DNA of 38,875 bases from an archaeon. GTDB lineage: Archaea; Nanobdellota; Nanobdellia; Woesearchaeales; ARS49. A program made the position numbers and the translations under genes. The notes below the pieces were generated by a model that was not told the origin of the DNA, made no database searches, and worked only from the letters and a program-made list of their open reading frames with translations. Location of the stretch: NCBI GenBank assembly GCA_020051845.1, contig JAGVQG010000061.1:1-38875 (forward strand). Reading direction: 5' to 3'. Shown one piece after another: positions 1 to 8,200 of this stretch (position 1 is the first letter of the stretch; each line of letters opens with the position of its first letter).

Positions 1-326
1 AAAAATTCAAGAGACAGCTGCTTGAGAACGGCAGTCTTGCGAGTGTCAGAAGCGTGCCACAGGAAGTGCGCCACGTGTTCGTCACATCGCATGACGTGCC
101 TGCCGAACAGCACGTCAGGATACAGGCAGCATTCCAGAAACACACAGACAATGCGGTAAGCAAGACAGTCAACATGCCGAACGGCGCGACCGTCAAAGAC
201 GTCGAACGCGTCTACATGCTCGCCTATGACCTCGGCTGCAAAGGCATATCGGTCTACAGGTACGGCAGCAAGAAAGGCCAGGTGTTGACGATAGGAAAGA
301 CAAAAGAAAGATGCCCTGTGTGCTGA
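1..326 (+). CDS. nrdJ: Adenosylcobalamin-dependent (class II) ribonucleotide reductase, C-terminal part; gene enters from the left edge
   Basis: Reading frame is open to the window edge (codons from nt 3: [95 protein letters not shown]...CPVC), typical of the class II RNR C-terminus. Confidence 0.85.
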   Translation, partial: KFKRQLLENGSLASVRSVPQEVRHVFVTSHDVPAEQHVRIQAAFQKHTDNAVSKTVNMPNGATVKDVERVYMLAYDLGCKGISVYRYGSKKGQVLTIGKTKERCPVC

Positions 327-333
327 TCGAACA

Positions 334-1725
334 CTAAACCTTCTGATTCACAAGCCAGTCCTTGACAAGCGCCGTCGCGCGCACGTCATCCTCGTTATAG
401 TCGATGATCTTCTGCATCAGCTTCGCGTCCTTGGTCTTCTGGAATTCAGCGTACAGCACCATCGACTGCGCAGCGTTCATGCCTTCACGCCAGTCCGCGC
501 CCAATGCCTTGCCGAAGTCCTTCAGTTGGAAAGTGCTCGTCGAAGGAGCGACGCAACGCTTGCATACCTGCAGCAGGTCGGTCATTCTGGCAAGGAAAGG
601 TTTCGCGTCAAGCCGGTAGCGGTCTGCCAGGGCCTTGATCGCGGTCTTCTCGTAGGAAGCGTAATGGTAGATCGGGGCGTCAGGATGCTTTGCAAGGAAA
701 GCGAAGGCGTCCTTGATCATCTTGCCCTCTTCCTTGGTAGTCTTCGCGACGAAAGCGTGGAAAGACTCCTTGTCCTTGCATCGCTCCAGCACACCGAGCA
801 GGTACTCGCGCTTGACACCGTCGACATCGGCACCCTCGAAATCGATGAACAGCTCGGTCTCTGATGCCGGAAGCTTGACTTCCTGGATAAGCGAGGACTT
901 ACCGTCCTTGAACGCGATGGCGCACTTGCGGAGCTGCTCGAGTTTTGTATCGGCGATGCCTGGCACAGGGCCCTGGACTTTTGCGAGTTTGGCGACGGTG
1001 GTTATGCCTGCCGGTCTCAGGAATATCTGCTTGTCATTCCCTGCGTTCGCCACAAGGCTGACATCATCGGCTTCAATCGCCTTCTTCCGGCAGTAGCCGC
1101 TCCACGGCTCGTCGCATTCCTTGACATTGGGCGGTGGCACGAACTTCTCATCATCTATCTGCTGGATCATCACGAGCGCGTCCTTGATCCTGCGCTCGTA
1201 CCTCTCGAACTCGATCTTATGCGCCAGGGGCGAGCCGTCTTTCTCCATGGTGACCACGTAGAAATACAGCGGCGAATAGCCCTGCACCCGTCCTATGATC
1301 AGATGATAGAACGCCGCCTGCAATATGTACTCATCCTTTAGCTCGTTGCCTGACTTGACTTCTTGAACGACATAGTGGAAACGGCCGAAGACAGATTTGT
1401 GGGTGGACTTCTTGACAAGCACGTCGGCGATGCCCTGCAGACCGTGCGCTGAATCGATAAGAGGCATGCCGACTATGATATCAGCGCCCTGCTTCATCAA
1501 TTCCTTCGTCTTCTTGAAACCATCCTCCAAGTCATCGAAATCGATGTGCGAAACAGAAGGGAAAGACTTGTCATATAGCTGTTCGAAAGCAGTGCCGCGC
1601 TCCATCAGCGACCTTGTGAAAGCCGAATACTCCTCTTTCTCCTCCTTCGGAGCGAAAAGGTCGCACCAGACCATGAACGGCGATTTGGTGAGCCAATAGA
1701 CCATCGTAGCAGTTATGCGCGCCAT
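334..1725 (-). CDS. TM0106-like putative RecB-family nuclease: PD-(D/E)XK N-terminal domain plus RNase H-like (YprB-type) C-terminal domain
   Basis: MARITATMVYWLTKSPFMVW start (ORF extends to 1743); EVKSGNELKDEYILQAAFYHL (PD-(D/E)XK-like motif); ELFIDFEGADVDG...YHYASYEKTAIKAL...IDYNEDDVRATALV (DEDD exonuclease-like). Confidence 0.8.
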   Translation of the reverse strand: MARITATMVYWLTKSPFMVWCDLFAPKEEKEEYSAFTRSLMERGTAFEQLYDKSFPSVSHIDFDDLEDGFKKTKELMKQGADIIVGMPLIDSAHGLQGIADVLVKKSTHKSVFGRFHYVVQEVKSGNELKDEYILQAAFYHLIIGRVQGYSPLYFYVVTMEKDGSPLAHKIEFERYERRIKDALVMIQQIDDEKFVPPPNVKECDEPWSGYCRKKAIEADDVSLVANAGNDKQIFLRPAGITTVAKLAKVQGPVPGIADTKLEQLRKCAIAFKDGKSSLIQEVKLPASETELFIDFEGADVDGVKREYLLGVLERCKDKESFHAFVAKTTKEEGKMIKDAFAFLAKHPDAPIYHYASYEKTAIKALADRYRLDAKPFLARMTDLLQVCKRCVAPSTSTFQLKDFGKALGADWREGMNAAQSMVLYAEFQKTKDAKLMQKIIDYNEDDVRATALVKDWLVNQKV

Positions 1726-1756
1726 AGTGCATGGTTTAGGCACTTCGTTTAAAAAA

Positions 1757-3706
1757 CTAGGGGGAGTCGAACTCGTCGCCCTTCCTGGAGTTGAGTATGA
1801 GGAACACGGCAGCCACGCCGATGATGCCGAATATGACCAGCACGATGAAGATGTTCTCCTTCGTTATCTGTGCTTTACGGCTCGCGGCATCCTCAGGGGA
1901 GAGTGCTGCTGCAGGAGCGGTCTGCTGTGCCGGAGCCGGTTGTCCTGTCGTGGCGGGTTGCGTGGACGATGTGCCCTGCGTGGCTGGTTGCGCCGCCGGC
2001 TTCGCTGCGGATTGATTGGCCACAGGCGCCAGCGCCTTGATGGTGGCCTTGCCTGATTTCAACGTTATGAACTTCGTCGTCTCAAGCCGCTGGCCGAACT
2101 CGGTCTGGAAGTTGACTGTGAGGTTTATCTTGTATTCCGTGTCATTGGCAGGGGTGATTGATGCGCTGTAGACCTGAACCATCTCACCCGGTCTAAGATC
2201 GACAGGTTCAGAACCCTTGGGCAGATCAAGCAGCGGCGCGGAGACGTGCAATATGACGCTGCGCAGTCCCACAACGTCCTTGTTCTCAAGCTCGATATCG
2301 AGCTTTGTGGACTTTCCGTTCGAGACGTTCATCTGGCCGAAGTTCTTGACGACGAGGTTAGCGGACGGGACGATCACATTGGCGCTCGCGATGCCATCGA
2401 AGTCCTCGCCGTCATCGCTCCATTTGCCGTTCAGGATGACTGTGTTGTTGCCGATGTTCACGGCCCGCATCTTGAACGCAAGCTTGACGCTCTTGCCGTT
2501 CTGGACCAATTGGGAGAATGTGGTGGTTCCGTTGACCGGGACGTTGCCTATCGTACCCCTAAAGGTTATGGGGCGCGAGCCTGCGTTGTTGATCGTGAGA
2601 TTGCCGTCGACCCACTGGCCTAGTCTGGCGGTGGTGTTGGAAAGCGCGAATGAGAACGGGCTCGTCTTGAAGCTTATGCCGACTGAAGGACCTGTGACTG
2701 TGGTGATGCCTCTTGTGCTTGTGAAGTTCGCGCGTGTGAACAACGAGGTGGACTGTTGGGTCAATGGCCTTGCGTCGAATGTACACTGCTTTGAATCACC
2801 CATGAAGAGCGAGCCTTCGAACGTCATGCCGTTCCTCTTCCATGAACAAGGCCCTTGGACATTCTTCACGTCCGCGGAACTGAAATCAGAGATCAGACTC
2901 AGGTTTTCTATGGGAAGTTCGCCGGTGTTCTTGAAATCAATTGTGATGTGGACTGTCTGGCCATAGTAGATGCTTGTCTTGTCGGATTTGACCTTGAGCT
3001 CGAGTTGCGGCAGTATGGCTGAGACCGTGATCTTGTAGGTGTAAGGAGTGAAGCCCAGGTATGGGTCGAAGTTGCCCTTGAGCGAGCTGTTCACCAGGCA
3101 TATCCTGTAATCTTTCAAGTTGACGCACTCGCGCCTGGCGATGCCTTCTGTGAGTTCATCGAAACCAATGTAGACCAGATCGGGATCGTTCTGTTCACGT
3201 TTGATGATGCTCATCCTGTGGTTGTCGACTGTCCAGTTCTCGCCAGCGATCTTGTCGAAGGTGCCGATGGATTGAGAACCAGTGCTTCGGATGTCGATCG
3301 TGATCGAAGGTCCTGTGCCAGTCCCCGTGTCCGGACCTATGGTCATCCATGCTTTTGAGGTCAGTTTCACCGCGCTCGTGCTTGTGGGCTGCACGCCGAA
3401 GGTGCATTGGATGGTCTGGCCCTCGCCAAGCGCGCCGTGGTAGAACACGTTGTTCTCCTTGACAACGCAGGGGCTGCTCAGTTCTGAGATATATGCGTTA
3501 GGGACGTCGACAGTGAAGTTCAGCTCGTCCAAGCGCTCGTTGGCTTTCAAGAGCAAGGTGACGCTGACTATCTCGCTTGGATAGACTATGTCCTTGTTAG
3601 TGCTCAGTGTGGTTTCAAGTTGAGGGATGCTGCCTGTAGCGCTCGCAGCGTATGTCGCCGCAGCCAGCGCGCAGAATAGGACAAGTGCCAGCACACCTCT
3701 TTTCAT
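1757..3706 (-). CDS. Secreted, C-terminally membrane-anchored surface protein with CARDB/NEW3-like beta-sandwich repeats
   Basis: Signal peptide MKRGVLALVLFCALAAATYA (ORF extends to 3739); repeated 'N.G..pi.nl.l..d' beta-rich segments; Pro/Ala/Gln/Thr-rich linker; C-terminal TM IFIVLVIFGIIGVAAVFLILN. Confidence 0.7.
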   Translation of the reverse strand: MKRGVLALVLFCALAAATYAASATGSIPQLETTLSTNKDIVYPSEIVSVTLLLKANERLDELNFTVDVPNAYISELSSPCVVKENNVFYHGALGEGQTIQCTFGVQPTSTSAVKLTSKAWMTIGPDTGTGTGPSITIDIRSTGSQSIGTFDKIAGENWTVDNHRMSIIKREQNDPDLVYIGFDELTEGIARRECVNLKDYRICLVNSSLKGNFDPYLGFTPYTYKITVSAILPQLELKVKSDKTSIYYGQTVHITIDFKNTGELPIENLSLISDFSSADVKNVQGPCSWKRNGMTFEGSLFMGDSKQCTFDARPLTQQSTSLFTRANFTSTRGITTVTGPSVGISFKTSPFSFALSNTTARLGQWVDGNLTINNAGSRPITFRGTIGNVPVNGTTTFSQLVQNGKSVKLAFKMRAVNIGNNTVILNGKWSDDGEDFDGIASANVIVPSANLVVKNFGQMNVSNGKSTKLDIELENKDVVGLRSVILHVSAPLLDLPKGSEPVDLRPGEMVQVYSASITPANDTEYKINLTVNFQTEFGQRLETTKFITLKSGKATIKALAPVANQSAAKPAAQPATQGTSSTQPATTGQPAPAQQTAPAAALSPEDAASRKAQITKENIFIVLVIFGIIGVAAVFLILNSRKGDEFDSP

Positions 3707-3785
3707 GGATGTATCCACCGTCGATGAGTATAAAAACATTGTGCCGGCATAAGTTATTTATACCTGTACCACTCCGGGGTGGAGT

Positions 3786-4235
3786 ATGGATTCGGACGTT
3801 CGGCAAAAAGAGATCTCGCGCGACATCGACAGTTACATCTCATCGAAACGCAAGGGATCCGGCTTGTTCGGCATGTTCTCGAAGAAAGAAGACGAGGTTG
3901 TAATGACTCATCCACATGTAAAGCCGTACGACGACACGCCTGTCGACACCGCTCCAATCGCTGAAGAGATGCCTGTGCAGGCCGACGAGATGCCTGTGGA
4001 GGAAAAGGGAGACAAGAAAGGATGGTTCTCACGGTTCTTCAAGGACGAGGACCAGCCTGTCCAGGAGATGGTGGCTGAACAGGTGCCTTCGGATGACGCT
4101 GATCTTCGTGAAGTCGCGCGCATAACCCTCGGGTTCATGCGTATGACGGATGCGGCAGCGCTCGCGCAGATCAAGTCATCGCCGGATTTCGACAAATTCA
4201 AGGAAATCCTGCGCAGACGCAACATCATCAAGTGA
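3786..4235 (+). CDS. Hypothetical cytosolic protein, charged linker with GLFGMFSKKE / GWFSRFFKDE motifs
   Basis: 149-aa ORF with archaeal TATA (agttatttatacctg, ~3751-3765) upstream. Confidence 0.7.
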   Translation: MDSDVRQKEISRDIDSYISSKRKGSGLFGMFSKKEDEVVMTHPHVKPYDDTPVDTAPIAEEMPVQADEMPVEEKGDKKGWFSRFFKDEDQPVQEMVAEQVPSDDADLREVARITLGFMRMTDAAALAQIKSSPDFDKFKEILRRRNIIK

Positions 4236-4329
4236 TTCTTCGATGTTTTCGGTTATTGTGCCGCTTTGTTGACAGCGTCTTTTCGTCACCAAGTTATTAC
4301 TACTGTTGAGTGCTAAGAATTACGAAAGC

Positions 4330-4417
4330 TTTAAATAGGATTCATACTATCTTACAGTAACAACAAATCATAATCACCTCTTTTTCCCGCGCCGGCGTCT
4401 CGCAAGAGACGTCGGCG
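4330..4417 (+). ncRNA. Candidate antisense/3'-overlapping RNA: orphan promoter followed by a GNRA-capped hairpin
   Basis: BRE/TATA-like CGAAAGCTTTAAATA (TTTAAATA at 4330-4337) with no obvious plus-strand gene; hairpin CGCCGGCGTCTC-GCAA-GAGACGTCGGCG at 4390-4417 (12-bp stem with one G.U). Confidence 0.3.
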
Positions 4418-6191
4418 AGGGTTTGTTAACGCCAACAGACGAAGCGCTGTTGCGCCTTGAAAGCAATGCGGCCGCTGTGAGCGTGGCGCCGGCAGCCATG
4501 GACACTATGGCGACGATTATCAAGTCGAGATTGTCCATCTCGCGCCTTCGGTCGATGAACATGGCCAAAGGCGAACGCTCCTTCTTGAAGTACATGTCAA
4601 GGTTCGAAAGCTCGATCGCGTACTCCGAGAAAAGAAGCGCGCTGTAGTGGTCCTCGTCCTTCAGATCATTCGCGTACTGGTAGTAGTTATAGCCGACAAG
4701 CGGGAAGTCACCGTCCTGCTCAGCCTGCGCCAACTGCCGCTGCGCGATCGACAGCTTCAGGGCTATGAGTTGCTCCACCTGGTCCTCCTCAAAGCCTGTG
4801 GCGCTCAGGATGACATCAGCCTCGGCCTTGGCTCTCGCCGCCTCACCCAGACAAAGCGCGTAACTCTTGTTCTCGGCATTGCGACGCGCATGATCTATGG
4901 TCTTACCAGTGTCCTCCAAAGCGTCCGGGAAATAGGTGCGCACGTAGCTGAAACGCTCCTCTGCCTCCGATATCTTGTTCAGACAGGAACGCCTGAGCGA
5001 TTCCTGGTCAAGGACGAGCTTCTGTCCTGGAAGACCGAAGAAAGACGACCAACTTCTTGCGCTAACAAGACGCTCCTCTGCATATGCCAATGTCGCGCCT
5101 GCGCTGTCCAAGTCGGTGTCCAATAGGTCCGAGGCTTCAACCAAGGTGTCTGCTGTCTCTAGCAAACGCTCCTGCACACTCAAGTAAGTCTGCAGATCAG
5201 TTATCGTCTCGAGCTTGCGGGACTCTGTCTCGGTGTTCAGCTTCCCGATGGCGAAGAAAAGCTTTCTGATCCTTTCCGATAATCCTGTCCTTGTGAGGTT
5301 GATATTCCTCGTGTAAAGATCATTCAGTTCCACGTTGGCGCGGAAACAATAGGAAGCCGCGCTATAGGGACTGGTGTTGAGAAGCTCCTGGCTACGGCGC
5401 GAGTAATTGGCGGCAGAATCCCTGATGCTGATCGATATGTTGTCATCTGCAATGATGCTTTCTGTGGCGTGCTCCAATTTCCTCGTCCTGTCGCACATCT
5501 GTTGCGCCACTGTTGTGATGCGCGCCTCGTAGGCGGGATCTATCTTGAATTCGGGCAATTTTGTGGTGACATTCTTGCCTGTGAAATGGAAAATGGCCTC
5601 GTCAAGCGTAGCGACCTCCATGACGGTCACATTGTTCTTCCTGCCCCAATCATCCAGGTCCAAAGTCTTGTTGTTCTCCTGCGTGATCTTGGTGCCCTTT
5701 GGAAGAAGCACTGTCCTGATGCCTTGCGCTCCTGCCGCCTCGATCTTTTCCTTGATGCCGCCGACAGGACCTATCAATCCACCCGAATTAATCGTGCCTG
5801 TGATGGCCATATCCTCTCTCAGATTGAGATCGCTGATCAATGACGCAGTCAATACCGCGGCTGCGGCGCCTGCGGAAGGACCGCCGACAAGCCCTGGCGA
5901 GGACACGATGGTGTAGATGAAATCATCATTGGAGCAATCCTGCCTGAGTTCCTTGCAAGCCACCTGCTGCGCGAAACGCATGCTTATCTGCGTCTCCACC
6001 TTGGCCAAGGGCAAGGTCTCGAGGAAAACACGCTCATTGCCAGAACGCACCTCCAAGGAGAGCGAGGCAAGAGTGCCTGTGGCTGTTCCGTCAAGGTTCT
6101 CGGAAAGCGCCAAGAGTTTTATCGTGCCTGTCTGGGCGAGGACAACCGGACAGATAATTATGAAGAGGATTAGCGCGGTCAGATGTTTCAT
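4374..6191 (-). CDS. Membrane-associated Lon-like S16 serine protease without AAA+ domain (COG1750-type)
   Basis: Signal peptide MKHLTALILFIIICPVVLAQ (ORF extends to 6242); VSSPGLVGGPSAGAAAAVLTASLI (Ser motif) and AITGTINSGGLIGPVGGIKEKIEAA (Lys motif); C-terminal TM and basic tail. Confidence 0.85.
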   Translation of the reverse strand: MKHLTALILFIIICPVVLAQTGTIKLLALSENLDGTATGTLASLSLEVRSGNERVFLETLPLAKVETQISMRFAQQVACKELRQDCSNDDFIYTIVSSPGLVGGPSAGAAAAVLTASLISDLNLREDMAITGTINSGGLIGPVGGIKEKIEAAGAQGIRTVLLPKGTKITQENNKTLDLDDWGRKNNVTVMEVATLDEAIFHFTGKNVTTKLPEFKIDPAYEARITTVAQQMCDRTRKLEHATESIIADDNISISIRDSAANYSRRSQELLNTSPYSAASYCFRANVELNDLYTRNINLTRTGLSERIRKLFFAIGKLNTETESRKLETITDLQTYLSVQERLLETADTLVEASDLLDTDLDSAGATLAYAEERLVSARSWSSFFGLPGQKLVLDQESLRRSCLNKISEAEERFSYVRTYFPDALEDTGKTIDHARRNAENKSYALCLGEAARAKAEADVILSATGFEEDQVEQLIALKLSIAQRQLAQAEQDGDFPLVGYNYYQYANDLKDEDHYSALLFSEYAIELSNLDMYFKKERSPLAMFIDRRREMDNLDLIIVAIVSMAAGATLTAAALLSRRNSASSVGVNKPSPTSLARRRRGKKR

Positions 6192-6275
6192 GGTGATTTG
6201 ACCTTCGGACGGGCTTATAAGGATTATGCGCATGGAGAGCAAGAATGACAGGACTATCTCTTTTGGTTAAATAAT

Positions 6276-6311
6276 TACAATAAATTGTATGAAAACGTAC
6301 AAAATATTGTA
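6276..6311. promoter_or_regulatory. Two tandem operator-like dyads TACAA-N4-TTGTA
   Basis: TACAATAAATTGTA at 6276-6289 and TACAAAATATTGTA at 6298-6311, centres 22 bp apart, just upstream of a TATA-like acatttaaatag (~6322-6332) and the 6355 start. Confidence 0.65.
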
Positions 6312-6354
6312 TATCCTAAGAACATTTAAATAGTTGCCCTGATCACTTCCATCT

Positions 6355-6972
6355 ATGGTGACCAGCGCACAGCTCATGGAACTGCTCGACGCCATCGACC
6401 CCTATCTCCCACAACGTGTGCGTCTCATCGCTGTCGGAGGCACGGCCATGACCCTCCAGGGACTCAAGGACTCCACAATCGACGTGGACTTCGACATCGC
6501 CGACTTCGGCGAGTATGAGTCATTCCGTGCAACGCTCGCGACGCTTGGTTTCCAGAACATCAAGCCCGGCGCGACAAACCTCAAAGTCCTCTCCCCCAAC
6601 GGCATGATAATTGACATCTTCTCCGCCCACTACATCTTCTGTGTGCAACTCGTCGATCCTGTCGACACGACACAGGTACGGACATACCGGCGCATAGAAC
6701 TATCGGTGCTCAACCCCTACGACCTCATCATCACCAAGACAGCACGGTCGGACACGCGGGACTATGAAGACATCCTGACGATAGCCAGGACCGTTCCCCT
6801 CGACTACAACCGCCTGCTCAAACGGTACCAAGAGACTGCCATGCGCTCCGTCGTGGCCCACGCCCCACAATTCCTGCTCGATGTATTGACCTTCCTCAAG
6901 AAGAAGGGCATCGCGATACCAGCAACAACACTCAAACACGCACGCACATGGAACGAATCGAAGAACAACTAG
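6355..6972 (+). CDS. Nucleotidyltransferase-like protein (DUF6036/AbiEii-like superfamily)
   Basis: RVRLIAVGGTAMTLQGLKDSTIDVDFDIADFGEYESF: G-G-T-A ... S-x-D-V-D nucleotidyltransferase-type motif. Confidence 0.75.
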   Translation: MVTSAQLMELLDAIDPYLPQRVRLIAVGGTAMTLQGLKDSTIDVDFDIADFGEYESFRATLATLGFQNIKPGATNLKVLSPNGMIIDIFSAHYIFCVQLVDPVDTTQVRTYRRIELSVLNPYDLIITKTARSDTRDYEDILTIARTVPLDYNRLLKRYQETAMRSVVAHAPQFLLDVLTFLKKKGIAIPATTLKHARTWNESKNN

Positions 6973-7604
6973 AACACGCAGGCTATCCTTTACTAGAATT
7001 GGACGACCCTGGCCGCACGCTCATCGCCATCATCACGCAACGCGAACCACGGCTTGTCTACAGCATACCCTACCTCCTGACGACGATGGCCCACGATGCG
7101 CTCACCTTCCGTAGTCGTATCAAACGGACGCTGGCCGCACTGCAAGGCAAGCAACGCGCCATGCTCATAGAACTCCTTGTCATAACCAGCGAACTTTATG
7201 GCACCCTCCCTGACCATGATAGCGCCGCCATGCGGGAACTCCGCACGCTCGTGACGGTGATCGCCCCAAAGAACCTTAACAAGAAGATACGCGCGGCGCA
7301 CGGATCGAACCATACACTACCAAACGGCATCACCATCAACCTCGCCAGCGCGCAAACCACCCTCCTAAACTACACCGCCCGCTCTACCCTCAAGGCAGCA
7401 GGAAGACCGCTGCGTGATGAATTCAGGACACAATACGCGCTTTCCCAACTCTTCACGCAACGACAGAAACAGATAATCATCAAACGCCACGATGGAAGAG
7501 AACTCACAAAAACAGAGAAGGAATATTACAGCCGAGCGATCAAGAAACGAATCAACGCTTTGCTCGACCCTGACGTCAGGACGTTCCTTGAACGGACGCG
7601 GTGA
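6948..7604 (+). CDS. Hypothetical protein with probable C-terminal helix-turn-helix-like segment; overlaps and is probably co-translated with the nucleotidyltransferase
   Basis: 25-nt overlap with upstream CDS; C-terminus LSQLFTQRQKQIIIKRHDGRELTKTEKEYYSRAIKKRINALLDP resembles HTH tails of archaeal putative regulators. Confidence 0.7.
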   Translation: MERIEEQLEHAGYPLLELDDPGRTLIAIITQREPRLVYSIPYLLTTMAHDALTFRSRIKRTLAALQGKQRAMLIELLVITSELYGTLPDHDSAAMRELRTLVTVIAPKNLNKKIRAAHGSNHTLPNGITINLASAQTTLLNYTARSTLKAAGRPLRDEFRTQYALSQLFTQRQKQIIIKRHDGRELTKTEKEYYSRAIKKRINALLDPDVRTFLERTR

Positions 7605-7704
7605 ACCTAGTTCTAAGTGCCAAGCATTGCAAGAAGCTTGATGGTGCCAGTCTAGGCCAGCGCTGACAGCAAGACAAACAGAACAAGATAATAAAAAATC
7701 TCAT
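7605..7704 (-). pseudogene. Decayed 5' fragment of a second S16-protease (COG1750-like) gene: signal peptide + N-terminal strand
   Basis: Minus-strand frame reads YLVLFVLLSALA*TGTIKLLAMLGT*, matching VVLAQTGTIKLLALSENL of the intact gene at 4374-6191, with Gln replaced by TAG; an ATG (7704) would be in frame if the adjacent T6 run were T7. Confidence 0.5.
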
Positions 7705-7707
7705 GAA

Positions 7708-8073
7708 TCACTGCAATGATTCAGTATCGAGCAAGGTTTTTGACGTATCGGTCTTTGTCGTAGTCGCTTGCTTCGGGGCTGTCTGTTGAGCCTGCGGTGC
7801 GAGCTGTTGTTGAGCCGCTTGCTGTTGCGCCTGCTTCAAGCATTCGACAGACACGAGCTCCATCGACACATTGCCGTAGTGCACAGGCACTGCGTTGCAA
7901 GCCGCTGCCTGTTGCATCATATCATACACTGCCTGCTGGTAGCCTGCCTGACCGCCCTGCTGGAAGATAGCTGCTTGCGATCCCTTGTAATACGCGTAGC
8001 CGATGTAGCCGAGCGCGGCGATCAACAGAACCACCAAAACGACGATTGCGATACCTGCTTTTCCGAGTTTCAT
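7708..8073 (-). CDS. Small N-terminally membrane-anchored Gln/Ala-rich protein
   Basis: TM segment IAIVVLVVLLIAALGYIGYAYY; Q-rich tail; minus-strand TATA (ttattatatacc) upstream. Confidence 0.65.
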   Translation of the reverse strand: MKLGKAGIAIVVLVVLLIAALGYIGYAYYKGSQAAIFQQGGQAGYQQAVYDMMQQAAACNAVPVHYGNVSMELVSVECLKQAQQQAAQQQLAPQAQQTAPKQATTTKTDTSKTLLDTESLQ

Positions 8074-8200
8074 GATAATCCCCCTTGTATTATGCTGTTT
8101 TTCTGAAGAACAGGTATATAATAATTATCAACATCCGCTGCTATTGTCGTGCGACATTTTAATAAGGCTGACTCGCATTTAATAAGACAAAGAGGCCAGC

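Noticed and set aside
7650-7655. The TAG in the protease-like fragment as a pyrrolysine codon
   Set aside because: Another in-frame stop follows within about a dozen codons and the start is out of frame, so decay is simpler; no Pyl machinery is visible
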